The position numbers and the translations under genes are program-made. A DNA stretch of 64,000 nucleotides from Crotalaria pallida (lineage: Eukaryota > Streptophyta > Magnoliopsida > Fabales > Fabaceae). The DNA lies in the NCBI GenBank assembly GCA_037953625.1, contig CM075656.1, positions 80,309,001-80,373,000 of the forward strand, read 5' to 3'. Positions 37,301 through 49,840 of this stretch are shown here, one piece after another. The notes beneath the pieces were generated by a model that had not been told where the DNA came from, did no database searches, and worked only from the letters and a program-made list of their open reading frames with translations. The stretch's first letter is position 1, and the number at the start of each line of letters is the position of its first letter.

Positions 37301-39195
37301 GTGTATGCAGAGTCAAAAACCACCGCCAAACCACAAGGAACGCGACCTACCAACAAGACTGGCTTCCTAGGACTGATTGGTAAAAAGGTGGATAGCATAG
37401 AGTATTACAATGAGAAGATTAATGAACTTGTCGCCAAATTGGAATCTGAACAAAAGGTCACTCTCAGAGAAAAGCAGCAAAATGCTGCTATAGTCTTCTT
37501 CTCGAATAGGGTGGTTGCAGCATCTGCAGCTCAGAGTTTACATGCACAAGTGGTTGACCATTGGTCCGTCTTTGATTCTCCTGAACCAAGTCAACTAATA
37601 TGGCCTAATTTGAAGATCAACTATTTTGGAAGAGAACTGCGACAATATGTGGTGTACGTCATTGTCGCGCTGACTATATTCTTCTACATGATTCCAATTA
37701 CATTTATATCTGCTGTTACAACTTTAAATAATTTGGTGAAACTTCTTCCATTCATAAAGCCAATTGTGCGTATAAAGGTTTTGAAGACAGTGTTGGAAGC
37801 TTATCTCCCCCAACTTGCTCTGATAATTTTCTTGGCTTTGCTGCCCAAGTTGCTTCTGTTTTTGTCTAAATTGGAGGGCATTCCAACTGAAAGTCACGCA
37901 ATCAGGGCTGCAGCTGGAAAATACTATTATTTTACTGTGCTGAATGTTTTCATTGGAGTTACAATAGGTGGAACCTTGTTCAGCACATTCAAGGAAATTG
38001 AGAAGAACCCAAACAAAATTGTGCCTTTGCTAGCTGCAAGCCTCCCAGGCAATGCTACTTTTTTCTTGACCTATGTGGCTCTGAAGTAAGCTAACATCCG
38101 AAGCTAACTTTAATTCAAACGTTTATCTGCAAAGATTATTTATTTTGTTTATTATAAATGCTCATGGGTGCATAGCCACTCCCTAGTGATGGCGGAAATG
38201 TAGAAGGCACACTATCCCCAAACAGTGTTTCACACTCAATCTTGTTACTATTATATTAATATGTTTGAAAGCATATCTCTAACAAGTATTTTCTCACATG
38301 ATTTTTGTGTAAACTTAAAATTTTACATTATTCCTACTAGACATAGGGACAAGTGAAGATTGTGAAGCCTTTTTTGTACACTTGGCACAACACAAATTAA
38401 CTGATATTTCTTATTCTGCTTGTCTCAGATTCTTCGTTGGCTATGGTCTTGAACTGTCCCGAATAGTTCCTCTAATTATATACCATTTGAAGAGAAAGTA
38501 TCTTTGTAAGACAGAAGCTGAGTTGAAAGATGCTTGGTCTCCTGGAGATCTTGGTTATGGGACTAGAGTTCCTAATGACATGCTTATTGTCACAATTGTC
38601 TTTTGTTACTCTGTTATTGCTCCTCTGATAATTCCATTTGGTGCTCTGTATTTTGGCCTAGGGTGGCTTGTACTGCGAAATCAGGTGAAGTTATTAAATT
38701 TTGTTTAACAAAATCCAGCTTTATGATTTCAGCTAATGTAGGCAGTAGGCATACTATTATGAAATCTTATATTTTAGTAACCTTTTCTTTTTGCCTGTGT
38801 TATCCTTGTTTCAACAGGCAATCAAAGTCTATGTTCCATCATATGAAAGTTATGGAAGAATGTGGCCCCACATACACAACCGCATACTAGCGTCTTTGAT
38901 ACTATACCAGGTTACCATGTTTGGGTACTTTGGGGTGCAGAAATTCTACTATGCACCACTGCTGATTCCTCTACCCATATTGTCATTACTATTTGGTTTC
39001 GTCACTGCAAAGAAATTTTATCCCGCTTTTCAGCATCCATCACTTGAGGTTGCGGCGCATAGTCTAAAGGAAGTTCCCAACATGGACTTGGTTTTCAGAT
39101 CTTTCATTCCACCAAGCTTGAGTTCTGAGAAGATTGAAGATGATCAGTTTGAAGATGCATTGTCTCAGGTTTCAAGATCAGCATCATCTGTTTGA
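34356..39195 (+). CDS. ERD4: ERD4 / OSCA3.1, OSCA-family (CSC1-like) membrane protein
   Basis: Six exons: 34356-34626, 36423-36565, 36754-37029, 37241-38085, 38429-38684 and 38818-39195. All introns are GT-AG with consistent phase, coding 722 aa against 724 for Arabidopsis ERD4 (At1g30360). The N-terminus MDFTSFLTSLGTSFVIFV is a first membrane helix (about 7-29). Further helices lie at about 82-112 and 144-169. Residues about 170-350 form the cytosolic domain with VNKVWEELEGYKKKLNRAEA and VDSIEYY. The channel-type membrane region (DUF221/RSN1-7TM) covers about 360-670, with FFVGYGLELSRI.PLIIYHLK and VYVPSYESYGRMWPHIH. The tail ends SRSASSV. OSCA proteins are osmo- or mechano-gated cation channels; ERD4 was found as an early dehydration-responsive gene. 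Channel activity of the OSCA3 branch is inferred from the family. Intron 1 is long (1796 bases). A uORF lies in the leader. Confidence 0.97.
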
Positions 39196-41049
39196 TGTAG
39201 TTATCTGAATTTCAACTTGTTTTTATCTGTTAGTTGTGTAGTCTTGTAGTGATACGTTTAGACATTTTACTTATTGTTGATAACACGTTTTAGGAATCAG
39301 GGGTGTGGAGTGCTTATGATATGAATATGTAAGAAAGATTGGATGGTTTGGTAATGTTGTTATAACTTATATACATACTGTTAGTTAGACTTGTCATAGT
39401 TGTTGTTTAAGTGCACTGATGTTCTCTATTAAGTATTAATTCAAGGTTGTCTTCTTGTTTTTCCGAGTGAACTGATTGATTTGATAAACAATCTTAAAAG
39501 AAATTTTGTTCAATAGTTTTTGTGTTGGCTTAAGGACCTACCTTTTTCTAACATTTGAAAGTGTAGAGGGGTCCTAAACTTTTGTTTGTAAATTTAATGA
39601 TGGGGAAATAGGACCTGATTGTGAAATACCTGAGTGTACTTTTTTTCAGTGTACTTCTTTTTTCTTCTTATTGGTACATCAGGATCTAAGTAGGAAATCC
39701 TGGATAGCAAAACAAAGTCGCCAAGATCGAACTTTGAAGAGGAGAGGAGGGAGTAAAACAGAGAAACTCACCTTATCAATTGAAGAGGAAAAGAGGATGT
39801 TGCCGTATAGCTTAGGTTCGTGTTATCATAGTTTTAATCCAAGAGTCATTCAGATCTATAAAGCAATAGCTATAAAGCATTATCTCTCATGTGATACCCA
39901 GATGAAGTAACATCAATAGACTGCAGAAAAATAAGAGCTGATTGGACCTCTAAGACCTTAGCCTCAGCTTGCTTGGCATCACCGAAGCTCAAGACTGAAT
40001 CAAGATTAACCCTTTCATTGTCTCAGGCTCTCACCTCATGAATATATAATAGCAACAGGCTCGGGACACCTTATAAAGATATGAACAGAAGCACGCACAT
40101 CAATGATTACAAACGGAAACATATTTCTATAAAAATGTGTTAATAAATGAAACGACTTCTTAAATAGTACAACATAACTGAAAATTTTGGAGACCATGCT
40201 AAATATAGCAGAATGCAAACATATAAACAAGGTGAAGGAAACATAATTCAATTAGTAAATAACTAAATATGATCACCACAATACACGCATCGAGTCATTC
40301 TGTTTTATTCAGAACAGAGAATCTTGCCTAGTCATCTTTACAATGTAATTCCTCCCTTATGCGAAACAAGACAGCGTGAGATATTGAAACTCGTGAAGGA
40401 TTAGGATTTAAAATAAAATTTTGTAACTGATACAGACAAAAAATAAGTCCTAGCAACTATAAGACTTTATGCTAAACTCTGTTTCCAGTGAATTCATGGA
40501 GCAAATCAATGTTCCAAAACGAACTATCAGATTATTTGCTTTAGCCGGTAATATGCTCATCCAACAAACCATTTACAAGAAACTTCTGCACCGTTCTGCA
40601 ACAAATGACTTTGGCAGAAAAATTACTAGCCATTATTTGCTTCGACCACAAGCTCATTTTCCTCATAAGTAACAACTGTCAGCATAAAATGATCTTATGC
40701 AATATCATCAAGATCAAAACTAGTAGAGGGTCGACATTATTTTTCTTCAATATAAGAGATTTAACATATATTTAAACCCCTCTCCATTCATGCTAAGCAA
40801 TGGATTTCACCTTTGCAAGGGAAACTAGTCCATAAAAAGTTGAGATAAATTCTCCGGTGCAAGCACAATGCTTCCATTTATCTGCATTTAGTACTCATCC
40901 AAAAAAACTGAGCAATCTCGCATTCAAAATGTCATAAGTTCAATAGAACTCAGAGCTCTCCAATTTAAATTCAACCAGGCGCTATAACAACTGAATTCGA
41001 CAAAAACGAATGTGTTATGCATCTTGAAACAAAGGCACAAGTACATAAT
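39196..41049. other. Intergenic between convergent ERD4 and PPR genes
   Basis: The first 250-300 bases are likely the ERD4 3' UTR and the last few hundred the PPR 3' UTR, since the two genes converge. No other gene is recognised. Confidence 0.5.
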
Positions 41050-42180
41050 CTACTCGCGGCTAATATAATGCAAATCATTCAACAAAGTCTTATACATCTT
41101 ATCACCCAAAGAAACATCCTTCTTCCTGCATTCATCGAGCAGATCAAATGCTTCGTCGGCTCTCCCTTCCCGACACAACCCTTCCAAAACAGTCTTATAA
41201 GTCAAATGATCAGGCGACCTAGAATTACCCAACATATCAAACATAACCTCAATTGCATCCTCCGACCTCCGATCAAGCGCAAGTGTACAAATCACGATCA
41301 CAAAAGTACTACTACTCGGAACGAAACCCTTACTCCTCATCTCCCTATAAAACCCGAACCCTTGTTTCACCCTCCCTTTCTCACACAATCCTTGAGCAAT
41401 ATAACCATAACTATAGCCATTCGGCTCGCAACCATACAGCCCCATTTCGCGAAACACTCGAATCGCCTCATCGACCTCCAAACATTTCGAATACGCCTTT
41501 ATGATCATATTCAAAACGAAAATATCGGGTATAACGCCCGAAGCCTTCATCTGCTTCGTCAGCGAGCGAACCGAATGCAAGTAAACGTAACACACATTCA
41601 ACTTACTAAACCTCCTAAGAAGCGAATTGAACAACAATGTATAAGTCTCGAGCGTGGGTTTGCAATTCTCGGACCTAAGCATTTTGTTATACACGTCGAA
41701 GGCGCGGCTGAAGAGGAGCTTGCGGCCGCAGCAGAAGCGGACGATGGAGTTGTAGAGAGGGAGGGTGGGGTCGCAGGCGCCGGCGATGACCTCCTCGATG
41801 AGGGTTTCGGCGTGGCGGTAGCGGCGGGCGGCGACGAGGATCTTGATGATGGTGAGGTAGGTGAGGCTTGTGTGGCGGTAGGAGCGGTGGTGGGAGGTCC
41901 AGCGGAAGATGTCGAGGGCGAGATCCGGGTCGGGTTGGGATTTGAGGGCGCGGTCCACGTCGGATGGGGTGAAACCGGGTTTGAGGTGCTGGGTCCACGT
42001 GTCGAATTGTTTCTGGAGTGGGGTTTGGGTTTTGGTTTTGGTGATGTGTGGTAGGGTGGGGGAAGGGTTTTGATTGGGTGCGGGTGAGGTGGAAAGTGAG
42101 CGTAATAAGAGGTTGGCGAGAGGAAGAGAGGGAATGAGGGATTTGGAAGGAAGTGAACGGAGGATGGGAGAGAGAGACAT
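41050..42180 (-). CDS. P-class pentatricopeptide repeat protein (At3g25210-like)
   Basis: An intronless frame of 376 aa. The N-terminus MSLSPILRSLPSKSLIPSL is rich in Ser, Leu and Arg with no acidic residues in the first 60, a mitochondrial presequence pattern. The conserved body includes TPLQKQFDTWTQHLKPGF, then DPDLALDIFRWTS, ETLIEEVIAGACDPTLPLYN, FCCGRK, RAFDVYNKMLRS, PDIFVLNMIIKAYSKCLEVD and LCEKGRVKQGFGFYREM. About seven 35-residue PPR motifs occupy residues 100-365, without E or DYW domains, so it is P-class. The whole string matches the Arabidopsis protein At3g25210 closely. The family binds organellar RNA for processing or stability; the target is unknown. The N-terminal half of the gene (about 41690-42060) is unusually GC-rich for this window, which produces long spurious frames on the opposite strand. 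Confidence 0.93.
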   Translation of the reverse strand: MSLSPILRSLPSKSLIPSLPLANLLLRSLSTSPAPNQNPSPTLPHITKTKTQTPLQKQFDTWTQHLKPGFTPSDVDRALKSQPDPDLALDIFRWTSHHRSYRHTSLTYLTIIKILVAARRYRHAETLIEEVIAGACDPTLPLYNSIVRFCCGRKLLFSRAFDVYNKMLRSENCKPTLETYTLLFNSLLRRFSKLNVCYVYLHSVRSLTKQMKASGVIPDIFVLNMIIKAYSKCLEVDEAIRVFREMGLYGCEPNGYSYGYIAQGLCEKGRVKQGFGFYREMRSKGFVPSSSTFVIVICTLALDRRSEDAIEVMFDMLGNSRSPDHLTYKTVLEGLCREGRADEAFDLLDECRKKDVSLGDKMYKTLLNDLHYISRE

Positions 42181-42560
42181 TGTGATGAGTGATGAGAGAG
42201 AGGGAAGGGACTAGGGAGGGATGAGAATTAAGAAATTAGTTAGTTGATGAAGAAAGCACTCAAAGCAGGGAACTCTGAACTCATTTTCTGAGAGGAGAGG
42301 AGCATAGCAGTGTGGTTGGTTTGTTTGGGAGAGAGACTTGTTGTTTGTTTAATTGTTTCTTTGCTTTTCTTATTATTTTTTTATTTATTTTTTTGGTGAA
42401 CTATTTTTTTTTAATTAAAATGGTGGCGCTTTTAAGTTTTAAATTAGGTTTAATTGTAATTTTTTTTCGTTAATTTGAATAATTTGACGAATTTATTCCT
42501 TTAAGACATTTTATTCTTTAAGTTTTGATTTGGAGGAGGAGACATGCACACGGTTGTTGC
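42181..42560. other. PPR-gene leader and promoter region
   Basis: A GA-rich leader follows the start codon side and then T-rich DNA. No clear TATA box could be assigned. Confidence 0.4.
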
Positions 42561-43925
42561 TACCTGTTAAATTACCGGCAAGTATACTGAGTCACAAGTA
42601 ATAAAGATTAAATAAAATTATCATTCCATTCTAGGATTGCAAATTGTTTCTAATAATTATTAGGCAGATAGTAATTACTATGTGAAACTTGAGTTTGGTT
42701 TAGATTTTTAAGAAAAGTGTAAAATAGATAGAATGGAATAAAGAGTATTTAGAACAATTTTGGGAAAGGTTAGGAACATGGTTTCATTGCAGGACCTAAG
42801 TTACTAATTATGAATCTTATTTTGTTTTTCCCTAAATCCACGACATTCCAGAGGTAATAAAAACTAGATGTCTATGCGAATTTATGTTTCTTATTCATTA
42901 TGAGAACCCTTAATGTCTTGAGTGATTTTGACATATGAATAACCATTAATTAAGAACACTGAAACATTAAAATCTTATAAGCCCTAGTTGTATGTCTACA
43001 CACTAGGTGGTTATGATGTTTGATTGAACGACCTATTCTAACTCTCAGATGTCTCTTGTTGTCCAAAATAAAACATAAATTGATCAAGTTCATGAATTGA
43101 AATTAAAACACAATCAAACAACAGATATAAATGGAAAAACATCAAAACATAATTTAAATAACTATTCTCGAATCGATGCAATTACACCATATTCCTATCA
43201 AGAGGTTTAGTTACACATAATGAGAGAAGAAATACAATAATTAAGGGAAGAACTCATAATCATAGACAATAATGAATTTACCCCAAGAGATCTTCAAACC
43301 TTCAATTGGATCGCTCTAATGTTGATCTTCAATCCTTGTCTTGCCTGATTGCTCTCAATGATATGTTTCTAATTAACCTCTATTCTCTAATCCTAATTGA
43401 TTCTAATTGCCTCTCTAATGTATCCGAACCTAATGCTAAATCCTAGTATATATAGAAAAAGCTAAACATAAAATAAATCCAAAATAAATTTTATCAAATA
43501 AATCTAAAATAAATCTAGAAGATAAAACTATAAGAATCCTTGAAATCTTCAATATAGATAGGCCAAACTCGCAGCACGTGCGCCTAGGCGCACAAGATCC
43601 ACGCCTGGGCATGGCTTCAAAACTGCTCCTTCTCTTCTTCATGTGGCTTGCGCGGGCGTGACAACCCTTGAACTGGTGCACTTTTGATTAATTGACTTCT
43701 GACACTTGCACCCCAGCTTCAGACATTTGGACCCCATCACGCCTGGGCGTGGACAACATTACTAAACAACATTTTTCTCCATTCCAGCTCCAATCTCATG
43801 GTCTTCAAAGCTCCTTTTCCATTCCAAAGCACAAATCATCAAATAAAGCTTCAAGTTCCTAAAATCAAACCCAAAACAGATCAAAACGTTTAAGGATTCT
43901 AAATTACCTAAACTTACTGAAAATA
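42561..43925. repeat. Unclassified dispersed-repeat-like DNA
   Basis: The stretch begins near ACCTGTTAAATTACCGGCAA. It contains GC-rich words uncommon here, such as GCGCCTAGGCGC, CACGCCTGGGC (repeated at about 43600 and 43738) and GCGCGGGCGTGAC. It has no coding frame of note. It looks like part of a known legume repeat, but I cannot assign a class or its ends. Confidence 0.35.
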
Positions 43926-46623
43926 CTAGGAAACAAACCCGTGCCACGCAAAGGTCCATTACACTAAGCCAATAATTCATACATGATATAATTATGGATT
44001 TCATAATATGTTGAAATGTACATTAATCACGGCACTTTTGTTTGGGTATATTTTTAGTCATAATCTCAACCATGGCATATAAGAAAAGTTTCTCACAAAA
44101 AATGCACACATTGAATTAAAATTAGGCACACATAAAATTAGGCACACCTTGAATAACATCCATCACAAATTAGGCACACACTGAATTTGATTGCAGCTAC
44201 ATCATATGCTTCTGTTGCTTCCTCTTGAGTGGCTAAATTTAGTTTAAGGACCATAAGAACAACATTAATTTTCTTTTATCACAGTAAGAAAGGTGTTTAG
44301 AAAATATCTATTTTTCTTCATTTGTCCTGCAAATTTGGGTACTGATATTGTTACAGATGGAAACCATATCACTCAATGTGATGACTATTATGTTCTTATC
44401 AAACGCCAACAAAAACCAAATGCAAAACTTCAGAACTTGTCTTCACAAAGCCAAGTACAATGATTACTAATTTTATGATTCCTATTTTATATTAATTTTA
44501 CCTGCTAACTAAATAAAATAAAAATGATGCCCTTTTTGGACCTCCGAAGCTTCCATTTCCATTAGACATCTCATACGTGCCTAGCTGCATTAAACATGTT
44601 CTCATTCTCATTTCTTCTCTGCGAATATCTGCTCTTCTTTCATGCAACGTGAACAATAAGAAAACTCTGTCAAAACAAAACCAAACTATCACATGTGAGA
44701 GAAAGAAACTAAAAGATAAATCAAAGCTTCATCTTAAGACAAACTTTACTCAACTCAGTCCTACACCATGTTATAGGAGTAGTGAATTACAAAGAAGACT
44801 ATGAGGAGAGTGTGAGGAATCTGATTGTCTAAATAGCAGTACTCAAAAAGTATCATCCACTCATGAAGCCTGTGAAAACTTTTAATTGTTTCCTAATAAC
44901 CTACAAAATAGTTAAAATTTGCAGGCACATAAAGAATGGATAGCATTGTAGGATATAGCATAAATTATCTTCACTAAAGAAACCCTTAACTATTAAAAAA
45001 GAAAAAAGAAGTGAACATAAGAGTGGTTGCCTACTATCAACATGTGTCAAGGCTTATAATGATTTTGAATATAAATAAGCTATGTTTCTATATACCTTCC
45101 AATCATAAAAACACTGACAGAGGAAATTGTCATTCAAAAGTGAGCACTTAATCATTTCATATATAGATTTCAAAACATAAAAAGCTTATGTCATTTTGCT
45201 AACTTAAAAACTAAATGGTCACTCCCATGGATGGAATAATATTCAGACAGGATGGTCAAATTAAAATCAGTATATAAGGTTTGAAATGCGGATTGGGCGA
45301 TATTTAGAAACCTTCTCGATGAAGTACCCACCTTCCCTTGCTTAGTGGAATCACCAACACTTTTTTTCTTTTCTTCTATGGGTCCTGCACATGAACTCCA
45401 AACATATAAGAGTAAATATTAATTAAAAATAGAGCAAATAAAGAAAAGAGTAGAGGAAGAACAACAATTGCAAATAGATGACTATTTATTATTTAACTTG
45501 AAAGATAGCAAGGTAAGATGCATACCTCATATATGGCTAATTCTTGTCCTTTGCTTTTCCTGGCCTTCTTAAACTTTTTAAAAAAATAGCTACAAATACC
45601 AAGAGAAAAAATCATTCAACAACATGCTTCTTTAGCTTTTCCATAACCAAATTATTCTAATATGTAGTTTCTCACCTAATTGTGAAGGAGGAAAGCTTAT
45701 CATTGCCAATTATGCTAAGAATACCAAAACACATGAGTAGTGATGGTTACTTGCAACTTATATACGAAAATCAAAAGGTTGGAACTTTTATCAAACATGT
45801 GTTGTGCAATATTTAGTGTGTCTAATAAGATAAGAAAGTTATGGCAGATAATAAAAGACATTGGAATTTTATCTAATATAATTAGCAGAAAGTATAATAA
45901 GGTTCATTTTTAAAACATCTTATCATTTTTTCTTCAGCCTCAAATCTTGTTTATGGGCTCAAGGGCCTCCATGGTCCAGTACATATTCTCATCAGAATAA
46001 ATATCTCACAATATGGTTTAAAAGAAAAGGTCATTAATTTGCTATCCCAAGGATAAGAAATCAAATTGAAAATATATTTAATTGGTTAGACCTTAATTTT
46101 ACCGGAGTTGAAAAATGTATGAGTACATGGCACTTAGATTTATCATGAGTGCAATGTTTCAATTTAATCAACATGCTCAAAGAAAATTGAAAAGTACAGA
46201 GAATAGGAAGATGCAAGACATAGAAAGAGAGAACTTACATACAAATGACCAAAGATCCTATCTTTGTTCAACAGAGGCAAAGATAAGCCACATAATTATC
46301 AAATTCATGCCTTCAGGCTGAGAGGGAAAATTACCATCAACACAATATCTATAAATAATGGAGGATGAACATATTTAGATTTTAGAATATTGCCAATCTA
46401 AGGGGATTCCTATAGCATAGTTGATATCAAGTGCTCAAATCTACATATCATCATCAAATGCTCTATTGCCTTGCCAAAATATGTAATAATTTGTTTGCTG
46501 AAATTAAACAGTTAAACATCAATAATTGGTGAAAACATAACATGACCAGCACAAAACTCAGTAGAAACAAACTCTTAAAAAAAACCAATCTATCTTAGCT
46601 TAAAGGTTGGTCAATGACTTGGG

Positions 46624-46762
46624 AATCATTCACCATAACAGTTATAAAAACTATATATATTAAGTGTCCATTTTACAACATCAAAGCCAACAGAATCATT
46701 CACCATAACAGTTATAAAAACTATATATATTACGTGCCTCTTTTACATCATCAAAGCCAACA
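46624..46762. repeat. Tandem duplication, period 70
   Basis: AATCATTCACCATAACAG followed by TTATAAAAACTATATATATTA occurs at 46624 and again at 46694 with few differences. Confidence 0.92.
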
Positions 46763-47106
46763 CAACAACTAATTAAGGTAAAAGTGTTAGGTTTTTTTTC
46801 TGATTTCATTTTTTTTACTCACATATACTAACTAATACTTAATGTAAAACACTAAAGTGCAATAAACATCATCACTAACCTGCAAACCTTGATTCCTCCT
46901 CCAAAGATGATTCTTGAGGAATATCATGGCCAGATTCTAAAATAAAATGGAACCTTTTTAGATTAGGTTTGTGTAAATCAAAAAATAGATTCTTCAAGCA
47001 TGCATTTCTTTCTATTTGGTACTCATAAAAACTTTATACCTTAGATTTCAACCCCAACGCGATGAAATGGGTGAGGCTGAGCGAGTGGTGGTGGTGGTGA
47101 TGATTC

Positions 47107-47356
47107 TTCACGGTGGAGGCAGGAACGGAGGAAGCCGTCATGGTGGTGGCGGTGGTGTGATTCACGAAGATGAAAATATAAATCTGAAGATGAAAATAAG
47201 CAATAAATCAGTGTTGAGATATTTACCCAAAAAATTATGCAGAAATTACTTCTGTTTCTCATAAAGTCTGAAATGGTGGCGGTTGCGGTGATGCGATTCA
47301 CGGTGGAGGCAGGAACGGAGGAAGCCGTCATGGTGGTGGCGGTGGTGTGATTCACG
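47107..47356. repeat. 60-bp direct repeat, 190 bases apart, GGTGGT-rich
   Basis: The block starting TTCACGGTGGAGGCAGGAAC and ending GGTGGTGTGATTCACGA is identical at 47107-47166 and 47297-47356. The intervening 130 bases contain GAAAATAAGCAATAAATCAG. It lies close to the 5' end of Helitron 3. Confidence 0.92.
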
Positions 47357-47727
47357 ATGGTGGCGGTGTGATTTGCGATTGATGAGAGTAAGAGAAGAAA
47401 GAAAATGTTGTTTTATGATGAGAGGTTGAGTGATGGAGTTGAGAGAGTGTGGGTGAAGACGAGGAAGAAGGAAACGATTCAGATGGCCTCCCACAACACA
47501 ACGCGTTCTTTGTTTCTCAGGTTTGCTTCTCAAAGAAGCTTGCTTAGTGAAAAGTCAATTTTACCCTTTTTAATTTGGGCTGGAAATGGTTTTGGCTGAA
47601 ATGGGGTGACCATCACTCTTTAATTTGAATTGTAGAATAATACTATTACTTGTTGGGTCCACTATTACATATCATGCAGAAATTACTCCTCTTTCTCATA
47701 AACTTGCCTTTTTTTATATAGTATAGA

Positions 47728-48880
47728 TAACAAAAACATATAAATAAAAAGAACAAAGAAAACCCAGAAGATATTTTTGGTAATATGTTAGATTTATAAA
47801 AAAATAATAAATATAATAAAAAAAGGAGTCAAAACACCAAAAACCAGTGCATGATAGAAACACTCGTGTTTAATATTTTACTTCTTTGAATCATTGTCTG
47901 TGTCCGGAAGCATATAATAAAAAAATTCAAATCTGAATAACAAAAGCATGTAGATAAAAAGAACACAGAAAACCCCAAAGCATATTTTTTTTGTTATTAT
48001 ATTATATTTATAAAATAAAAAAAATAAAAAAGAGTCAGACCACCAAAAATCAATGCATGGTAGAAACACCTTTGTTTTATATTTTACTTGTTCGGACCAC
48101 TACCTGTGTCAAAAAGCATATAATAAAAAAAATTTAAACCAAATAACAAAAACATGTACTTTAAAAGAACACAGAAAACCCGGGTCAAATTTTTTTTTAA
48201 TATATTATATTTATTAAAAAAATAAAATAAAAAAAAAGAGCGGAAGCACCAAAAACCGGTGCATGATAGAAGCACTCTTGTTTTATATTTTACTTGTTTG
48301 GAGCATTACTTGTGTCAGAAAGCATATAATAAAAAATTCAAATCCAAATAACAAAAACATAGAAAACCGAAAACATATTTTTTTTAATATATTACATTTA
48401 TTAAAAAAATAAAAAAAAAGAGAGAGTAGGAGCACCAAAAACCGGTACATGGTAGAAACACCCGTGTTTTATACATTTTACTTGTTTGGACCATTACCTG
48501 TGTGAAATATATAATAAAAAAATTTCAAATCCAAATAACAAAAAGATGTAAATAAAAAGAACACATAAAACGCAAAACATTTTTTTAATATATTAGATTT
48601 ATTAAAAAAATAAAGTAAAAAAAAAGAGTTGAAATACCAAAAACCGTTGCATGGTAGAAACACCTTTGTTTTATATTTTACTTATTTGGATCATTACCTG
48701 TGTCAGAAAGCATATAATAAAAAATTTCAAATCCAAATAACAAAAAGATGTAAATAAAAAGAATACAGAAAACCCAAAACATATTTTTTTAATATATTAG
48801 ATGTATTAAAAAAATAAAATAAAAAAAGAGTCAGAGTACCAAAAATCAGTACATGATAAAAACTTACTTGTTTGGACTAT
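47728..48880. repeat. Tandem repeat array 1, about 200-bp monomers
   Basis: About five to six copies of a monomer. It contains AGCACCAAAAACCGGTGCAT, GGTAGAAACAC, TTATATTTTACTTGTTTGGA and ATTACCTGTGTCAGAAAGCA, then a poly-A-rich stretch. The GTGCATGG landmark recurs near 47848, 48055, 48261, 48447, 48650 and 48851, so spacing is 186-207. The array is followed on the right by the head-like segment 48881-49278, related to 57536-57710. Confidence 0.92.
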
Positions 48881-49278
48881 TGTAGGAAGATTTGAGAAAC
48901 AGACTTGTTGAATACTCCTCTATGGAGCCCACCGCTACCTCCTTGTTGGTTTCCCGGTGGCTTACCCATGTTTACAAGAGTCTACCAGTATATACCCGAG
49001 TCTACCCGAGTCAGTTCACTCCGAGTTTCCATTAGTTTCAACTCGTTTTCCATAGGTAAATTTGTAGATTCGTAAGTTTCTAACTCTTAATACTAGTTTT
49101 TGACAACCATGAGTACTCCAATTTACGTTACATTTCCCTCTCAAACTCCAATTCACCAAAAAGTCCCGCTAATTTTCAGCTGAGTACTTGTGAGTACTCA
49201 CTTATCTATTCATGGGGCCCACAGTTGCTATATCAATGCATATTTCCCGCTTGAGTGACCCTCCTGTGCTTATCAAAT
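48881..49278 (-). mobile_element. Helitron-type head segment next to array 1, 5' end lost
   Basis: The end of this segment shares GAGTACT...GAGTACTC, GGGGCCCA.AGTTG, TTTCCCGCTTG and GACCCTC with 57620-57700. There those words lead into a complete Helitron-like 5' terminus. Here the terminus is replaced by a Stowaway-like MITE starting at 49280. Confidence 0.5.
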
Positions 49279-49279
49279 A

Positions 49280-49620
49280 CTCCCTCCGTTTCACAATGTT
49301 TGACCTTTTAGGTCTGAGCACACAGATTAAGAAAGTGTTAATTATTGTAAGTATTATGTATAGTTTGTCTAAAATGTCCCTATTTAATCCTTATTGAAAA
49401 TTGTAATAGTATTTAATTTTTATTAGTAAGTGTGTCCATTAATTAATGTATAGTGGTTTAGAGATGAGAAAGATGATAAAAGTAGAATTAAGGAGGAGTA
49501 AGAGAAATGATTGAATGAAAGGTTAATATTGGAAAAAAAATATGTTTGTGTATTGAAAATGTAAAAGGCCAAACATTGTGAAACAAGAAAAAAAGGCTAA
49601 AAGGCCAAACATTGTGAAAC
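49280..49620. mobile_element. Stowaway-like MITE, right end degraded
   Basis: It begins CTCCCTCCGTTTCACAATG after TA (49278-49279). The right part has GGCCAAACATTGTGAAAC twice (about 49566-49583 and 49600-49620), complementary to the left, but the final GGAGGGAG is missing. Confidence 0.65.
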
Positions 49621-49840
49621 GAGAAAATATCAAATATATTAAAATTGGAGAAACCTGGGTCTTTACTTTCCCTCTCAATCCTTCCAGTTTTGCCGCCTAA
49701 AAATGTCTTATCAGATGGTAACCAAAGGTTAATTCTAAATAGATCTTGGCCGTTGATTTGTGTGTATTAGTGGAACATCTCAACCATTAGATTAAAGGTT
49801 GATATTCAATACATCTTTTATTTTTTTTGGGTTCACATTA

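Larger units (their letters stand above)
43926..47727 (-). mobile_element. Probable non-autonomous Helitron (Helitron 3)
   Basis: Read on the minus strand, it starts TCTATACTATATAAAAAAGG after an A (47727). It ends with CTTTGCGTGGCACGGG, a degenerate 3' hairpin, followed by CTAG (43926-43929) before a T. The 3802-bp interior has no Rep/helicase. Several minus-strand segments have splice-like borders, for example 46936-46880 (reads SGHDIPQESSLEEESRFA before GTTAGT) and one near 44599-44540 (reads LGTYEMSNGNGSFGGPKRAS after TGCAG). Their source genes were not recognised. Confidence 0.55.

Noticed and set aside
41017..42054. 345-codon plus-strand frame opposite the PPR gene
   Set aside because: It is the shadow of the GC-rich PPR coding strand; its residues (Gly, Glu, Val, Ala runs) are low-complexity and the real protein is clearly on the minus strand.
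47878..48663. Repeated minus-strand frames of about 60 residues (also at 62056-62238 and 63481-63720), one per monomer of the arrays
   Set aside because: They arise because the monomer is repeated. They differ by indels, have no shared start context and are mostly Phe, Tyr, Leu and Lys from AT-rich DNA. No sign of selection for coding.
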